Below, one piece after another: positions 6,615-10,140 of a stretch of DNA of 10,140 bases. How positions within the stretch are numbered: position 1 is the stretch's first letter; each line of letters opens with the position of its first letter. Below the pieces are notes generated by a model. It saw only the letters and a program-made list of their open reading frames with translations. It had not been told where the DNA came from and did no database searches. Made by a program: the position numbers and the translations under genes. Source of the DNA: Beroe ovata (Eukaryota > Ctenophora > Nuda > Beroida > Beroidae); NCBI GenBank assembly GCA_946803715.1, contig CAMPET010000063.1, positions 277,783 to 287,922 of the forward strand, read 5' to 3'.

Positions 6615-9271
6615 GTATGTAAACAAAGTACTGTAAATCATTTCAATTACAATAGATGTAGTTTTTGATTTACCCAACGCAATTTCAGAGATTTCTATAC
6701 ACTTGACCCGGAAGATATGCTAGAAAACAACAGATTAGCTTTCAGTGTTGCCGAAAATTCTTTAGGAATCCCTGCACTTCTGGAGGCTGAGGACATGGTT
6801 CAAATGCATGTTCCAGATAGGCTAAGTGTCATCACTTATCTCTCCCAATATTATCATCATTTTAAAGACAAGATTCCTTTTGAGGTAAAATAGTTATAAG
6901 CTTTAAAAACCTTAAATCTTTGCTTTGAATACATTTCTATTTTTGTACACATGGTCATGCCATTATGGTATGATATAATTGTGTTAACAAAAACTTCCAG
7001 GAACAAAGTAAAGATGGTTCAGATGACATTCTGAATTATAGGGGCTACCAAGGTTCACCACCACGCTATAGGCTCAATAATCCAACACAATATGCGATGC
7101 TGAAGCCTGCTCCTCCTCCCAGACCTCTTGCCAAGGTAGCTCCAATTGATCTTTTTATTCTGCAGTTGTATCTATAGGCCAGAGAGAAGTTGTATCTATT
7201 TGGCAGAGAATTGTATCTATAAGGCAGAGAGAAGTTTCTTCCCAATATGGCAAGTGACACACCACTTCAACTGTTTCAGAAAAACAATGGACAGAATTGG
7301 AGCAGTAGCAGCATTGAGTATACAACTTCACTGGATCACCTGACAAATAGTTCTACAACTCCTCAGAGCTCTCCTGCTAGGACTCCAACAACCTCATCCT
7401 GTAGACAACAAGTCCTCACAGACAGGTTAGAGGAGTAAGATATTCTGAAATGAAATTATTTCAATACCTCAGCACCAAAAATATAGTTTAAATCCATTAT
7501 GAAATTCTCAACTTTATAAGCGCAGTTTCACCTCATCAAATGTGGCAGAAACCACTGGGAACTACTGTAATTTACATTAAATCATGTTGTACAGTCAGAG
7601 CTATAGTCGCACACTGTAAACTGTCATTATGAAATGAGTGCCAGAGATAAAAACATCAGCTCTTTGCACCAAATTTCTTACATTCATGGGTGCGTTCATG
7701 AACTTAGTGTAAAATGCTGTTGGGATATTTATAACAACACATACGCCTTATTTATTAATTACTCCGAAGGTGTGCAAGTGTAAACATCAGCACCAACAGT
7801 GACCTGGGTTGCTCAATATGCGCATATTTCACTGCCCGAATAATAAAATTGAATACTATATGTTTTACTGTGATACTCTACAGTCTACAATGAACCAGAC
7901 AGCAACACTCTACATTTTAGTTACCATGTACTAGAATTATGTGATGCATTTTTCAAAAATATCACAAAAATATCGCGATTAATGAGCTCTGTAGGTCTGT
8001 AGTACCTATAACGTACCTGCGTGTCTGTATGTTCCTATGACCTCTGTGCAGCATTAGGGTTCCAACTGTTGATAGACAGATTTGCACGTGCTGCCATTAC
8101 CTAATACCTAATGGTAACCTATAGACTCTGGATATTTTCACGAATCCGTCCTACATGTACGGTGTACACTGTACAGCAGTACAGTGTCGAGTTGAACGAA
8201 TTCCGCTCTTGCTCACTTAGATGATTGAAATAAGTGAGAGCGGATGTGTTCAAGTAGAATTCTCTACTTGATTATTCCCAATTGGACTAATCGTGCTCTC
8301 TAGAAAAAGATGAGTAAAGGAGTTCGCCATAACTTGTGTGACAACGCATTCATTATTCATCTGGTTATAAATAGTAACAATGTGCCCTCCTAAATATATA
8401 ATACGAATCGGGAAGCCCTGTTGGTGGAGATTCACGTATCTTCTGTGCATGTAGCACTGTTACGACAATTGTCAATTGTGCACATCACAAGCTCAGTGCC
8501 GCCTTCCCACCTTCTCCTTTCCATTCCCTTACATGGTAATGTGTCATTGTGTCACACGGCTTATTCATGTTACATGTCACTCTTCCCACTCAAATATGAG
8601 AATAATTCACGTCACTACCTCTCTCTCACTTTCTCCCACTCTCACTTTCTCCCACTCTCTATCTCCTACTCACTTTCTCCCACTCTCTATCTCCTACTCA
8701 CTTTCTCCTACTCTCTATCTCCTACTCTCTATCTCCTACTCACTTTCTCCTACTCTCACTTTCTCCCACTCTCTATCTCCTGATATCCTCTTCAAATCCA
8801 TCACCAACTTATCCTCACTTCCCCAATAACGACTCGGGTCAAGGGACCGTTTCACCCATGTCCTCAACTCCCCCCCCCCTCTTCACTGAACTTTCCAGTG
8901 GAGAATCTCCACTCACACTCGCTTCCCCCTCCCCCGACTATCCATTCCCCCTGCTCTCACCCCCTCCTTCTACAGGAGCAGTACTCAAGACACCACCACG
9001 GACTACCTACCTTGTGACAGATCTCTCGACCTAACCTCCGCCTCACTTCTCCCTCCTGTTGTACGTGACCACAAGTCAACCAGTGAAAACTCTTCCCTCT
9101 ATCAGACACCACCCGCCACCCCACCCACAAACCGGCCACGACAGCCACCGCCCCGCCGCCGACAGAAGCGTGACAGTTGGAATATCGGGAGTGCGGAGCT
9201 GGAAACCCCATGTCAGACTCTTCCGAAGACATCGCTTACTCTGATAGGGGATAATCCTGCCCAGACAGCAG
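6460..9271 (+). CDS. MICAL-like protein (MICALL), 5 exons, 3' end outside window
   Basis: MICALL proteins bind Rab GTPases and link endocytic recycling, membrane tubulation and actin. Exons: 6460-6614, 6689-6884, 7001-7135, 7232-7425 and 8976-9271, giving 325 codons plus one base with matching phases. Residues 5-110 form a calponin-homology domain with family landmarks [47 protein letters not shown], and [20 protein letters not shown]. The CH domain starts right at the N terminus, as in MICALL1/2, so the monooxygenase domain of MICAL is absent. Residues 118-325 are a low-complexity linker rich in Ser, Thr and Pro with PAPPPRP and PPATPP motifs and an [13 protein letters not shown] basic patch. 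LIM and RBD/bMERB domains should follow to the right. Family confidence is high; MICALL1 versus MICALL2 is not decidable. Confidence 0.85.
6689..6884 (+). CDS. MICALL exon 2 (CH domain, second half)
   Basis: After TTTCAG it completes Ile52 and reads [18 protein letters not shown], then [40 protein letters not shown] and KDKIPFE. The donor GAG/GTAAAA is phase 0. The 74-bp intron before it is typical for this window. Confidence 0.92.
7001..7135 (+). CDS. MICALL exon 3 (linker with Pro-rich motif)
   Basis: 45 codons after [25 protein letters not shown], then SPPRYRLNN and [20 protein letters not shown] is a plausible SH3-type ligand. The donor AAG/GTAGCT is phase 0. The next in-frame stop (TAG, 7175) requires an intron here. 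Confidence 0.82.
7166..7234 (+). repeat. Triplicated 21-24 bp repeat at the 3' end of MICALL intron 3
   Basis: Copies at 7166-7189, 7190-7210 and 7211-7234 each start TTGTATCTAT and end GGCAGAGA or GCCAGAGAGAAG. Each carries AG dinucleotides resembling 3' splice sites. Copies one and three contain in-frame stops (TAG 7175, TAA 7220), so only an AG in the third copy leaves the downstream exon open. Confidence 0.85.
7232..7425 (+). CDS. MICALL exon 4 (Ser/Thr-rich linker)
   Basis: It reads [16 protein letters not shown], then [37 protein letters not shown] and VLTD, a Ser/Thr-rich linker with SP and TP sites. The start at 7232 is the phase-0 AG that avoids the TAA at 7220; the edge is uncertain by a few codons because the acceptor is weak. 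The donor GACAG/GTTAGA is phase 2. If the donor is ignored the frame ends at TAA 7436-7438. Confidence 0.65.
8166..8187. repeat. Perfect 9-bp stem, 4-nt loop hairpin
   Basis: ACACTGTAC, AGCA loop, GTACAGTGT. Function unknown. Confidence 0.85.
8192..8252. repeat. Imperfect long hairpin
   Basis: Nested complementary blocks TTGAAC / GTTCAA, TCCGCTC / GAGCGGA and TCACTTA / TAAGTGA surround a loop of about 11 nt, with small bulges. It resembles a short foldback or precursor-type hairpin inside intron 4. Confidence 0.65.
8251..8270. repeat. Perfect 8-bp stem, 4-nt loop hairpin
   Basis: CAAGTAGA, ATTC loop, TCTACTTG, directly after the preceding hairpin. Confidence 0.85.
8617..8781. repeat. Pyrimidine-only 14/28-bp tandem repeat
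   Basis: Units of CACTTTCTCCCACT and CTCTATCTCCTACT alternate to give a 28-bp period, with two 14-bp irregularities. One strand is almost purely C/T interrupted by single A. It lies about 200 bp before the MICALL exon 5 acceptor. Confidence 0.92.
8976..9271 (+). CDS. MICALL exon 5 (Pro/basic linker), no internal ATG
   Basis: 98 codons without a stop: [72 protein letters not shown] and [12 protein letters not shown]. The acceptor CCCTCCTTCTACAG is strong and its first base restores the phase-2 codon of exon 4 (AG/G, Arg). The donor GCAG/GTATTT is phase 1, at the edge of the GT microsatellite. Composition (Ser, Thr, Pro and a basic patch) fits the MICALL linker. There is no conserved domain, so membership rests on phase, strand and composition. 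Confidence 0.6.
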
Positions 9272-9275
9272 GTAT

Positions 9276-9396
9276 TTGTGTGTGTGTGTGTGTGNTGTGT
9301 GTGTGTGTATTGTGTGTGTACTGTGTGTGTACTGTATGTGTGAATGTGTGTGTGAATGTGTGTGTGAATGTGTGTGTGTGTGTGTGCAAGTGCCTG
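9276..9396. repeat. (GT)n microsatellite, imperfect
   Basis: TG dinucleotides interrupted by single A or TA/GA steps, starting four bases after the exon 5 donor. It contains one unresolved base near 9295. ORFs of repeated Val-Cys or His-Thr here are artefacts. Confidence 0.95.
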
Positions 9397-9460
9397 TCTT
9401 GGCGTGCGTATGTATGTGCCTGTCTGGGTGTGTGGGTTTAACAGGATGCTCTCTAAACTG

Positions 9461-9474
9461 GTAACCATGGTTAC
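9461..9474. promoter_or_regulatory. Perfect palindrome resembling an RFX X-box
   Basis: GTAACCATGGTTAC is its own reverse complement. It matches the general RFX X-box form GTHNYYATRRNAAC at all but one position. Whether it binds RFX is inference. Confidence 0.3.
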
Positions 9475-9554
9475 GCTGTTAAATGTTTCCAGCTAACTGG
9501 TCGGAATGTACATATTTTTCCAGCTACTCATACAATGGGTACAATCTATCGATA

Positions 9555-9617
9555 GTACAGTGTACATGTCTCGTTTTACAAGCTTTTACACTGTACACTG
9601 TCCACAGTACACTGTAT
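9555..9617. repeat. Cluster of ACAGTGTAC / GTACACTGT words
   Basis: GTACAGTGTACATG is followed by TACACTGTACACTGTCC and ACAGTACACTGTA, making several overlapping small inverted repeats. The same words form the hairpin at 8166-8187. Confidence 0.65.
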
Positions 9618-9702
9618 GTGAAGTACAATCAAGTTTCTAATACTTGTTATCCTGTTACACCTCTGAACCGTTCTACATCTATATTATAAACTCGTTTTTA
9701 TA

Positions 9703-9724
9703 CTATACACTATGCAGTGTATAG
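9703..9724. repeat. Perfect 9-bp stem, 4-nt loop hairpin
   Basis: CTATACACT, ATGC loop, AGTGTATAG. Non-coding. Confidence 0.85.
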
Positions 9725-10089
9725 TTAGTGTGAGTGTAGAGTTGATTTCCAATAGATATCCAGTAGGTTCCTCGTGTATAATGCACATTACACAAAATCA
9801 TTCATCCAGCCATAACATATGTTTTGGTATTTCATGGATATTTCACTTGTGTACGGCCATTTTCATCGATGATGTGCACTCTTTCTTATCAGCCTATAAA
9901 TATGAAAATTTCCCACATGGTTATTTGATATTTTAAGAAGTTTTTAACCACCTTCAACATGAGAAATTGGGGGCCGACATTGTTTTATGCAGTATGTTCA
10001 GAAAGAAGTGAATATTCCACGGTTTCTAGTGGTTAGTGGTTACTTCCTGAAAACCGATCAGTAATTCCATGTAGTACACAAGTCATACA

Positions 10090-10140
10090 GACAGTGTGTG
10101 TGGGTGTGTGTGTGAGTGTGTGTGTGTGTGTGTGAGTGTG
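10090..10140. repeat. (GT)n microsatellite at the window edge
   Basis: TG repeat with GGG and GAG interruptions, running to the end of the window. Confidence 0.92.

Larger units (their letters stand above)
7426..8975 (+). other. MICALL intron 4 (about 1.55 kb)
   Basis: It is inferred from the phase-2 donor at 7426 and the acceptor CTCCTTCTACAG at 8975, whose next base completes an Arg codon. From 7439 to about 8150 I see nothing beyond AT-rich unique sequence. After that come short hairpins (8166-8270) and a pyrimidine tandem repeat (8617-8781). Small ORFs across 8421-8829 are translations of the CT repeat. Confidence 0.6.
9397..10089 (+). other. MICALL intron 5, no exon recognised
   Basis: AT-rich intronic sequence to the right of exon 5. 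Open frames of 60-75 codons (for example 9483-9689 and 9712-9936) show no LIM cysteines or other family motif and no supporting splice pair. I take this as intron. Confidence 0.5.

Noticed and set aside
7146-7346. ORFs on both strands with repeated YLAE/CIY or DTT words
   Set aside because: Shadows of the triplicated 21-24 bp intronic repeat.
8421-8829. Two overlapping ORFs of 117-120 codons rich in Ser, Leu, Pro and Tyr
   Set aside because: They are produced by the stop-poor C/T tandem repeat inside MICALL intron 4.
9076-9468. 130-codon minus-strand ORF with His-Thr runs
   Set aside because: Antisense of MICALL exon 5 plus the GT microsatellite, containing an unresolved base.
9483-9936. 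Two 68-74 codon plus-strand ORFs as further MICALL exons or a new gene
   Set aside because: No LIM cysteine/histidine spacing, no fitting splice sites, AT-rich composition.

Overview
The window is eukaryotic nuclear DNA from an invertebrate animal. Short coding exons are bounded by GT/AG splice sites with matching phases, mostly with 74-163 bp introns. Two conserved animal genes are recognisable, and minisatellites, foldback repeats and microsatellites fill the space between them. The compact introns and early-metazoan flavour would fit a sponge, but that is inference; the sequence does not fix the taxon. There are single unresolved bases near 4432 and 9295, so this is draft assembly. I see no prokaryotic operon, CRISPR array, tRNA or rRNA.

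Layout. Positions 1 to about 995 are a roughly 110-bp tandem satellite lying inside an intron. Positions 1013-3210 (minus strand) hold seven exons of a selenocysteine lyase (SCLY-type, PLP-dependent class V fold). They give 344 codons from the start Met, in frame across six introns; the last roughly 45 residues should lie left of the window. Positions 3211-6459 separate two divergently transcribed genes. This stretch contains two direct copies of a 240-270 bp repeat, a CpG-rich patch (a possible promoter), a 38-codon secretory-looking small ORF, and a nearly perfect 296-bp inverted repeat.

Positions 6460-9271 (plus strand) hold five exons of a MICAL-like (MICALL) gene: an N-terminal calponin-homology domain followed by a Ser/Thr/Pro-rich linker. 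The fifth exon has no ATG and lies 1.5 kb beyond the fourth, but its splice phase fits exactly. The gene continues off the right edge, where LIM and C-terminal coiled-coil domains would be expected. Positions 9272-10140 are its next intron, with GT microsatellites and short palindromes.

The two genes are not functionally linked in any known way. SCLY releases selenium from selenocysteine for recycling into selenoproteins. MICALL proteins are Rab effectors in endocytic recycling and the actin cytoskeleton. The items most worth a second look are the 296-bp hairpin, the satellite dense in TGACG half-sites and small inverted repeats, and the splice-site architecture of MICALL (a triplicated 3'-splice-like repeat, and two competing phase-compatible acceptors that open different frames).
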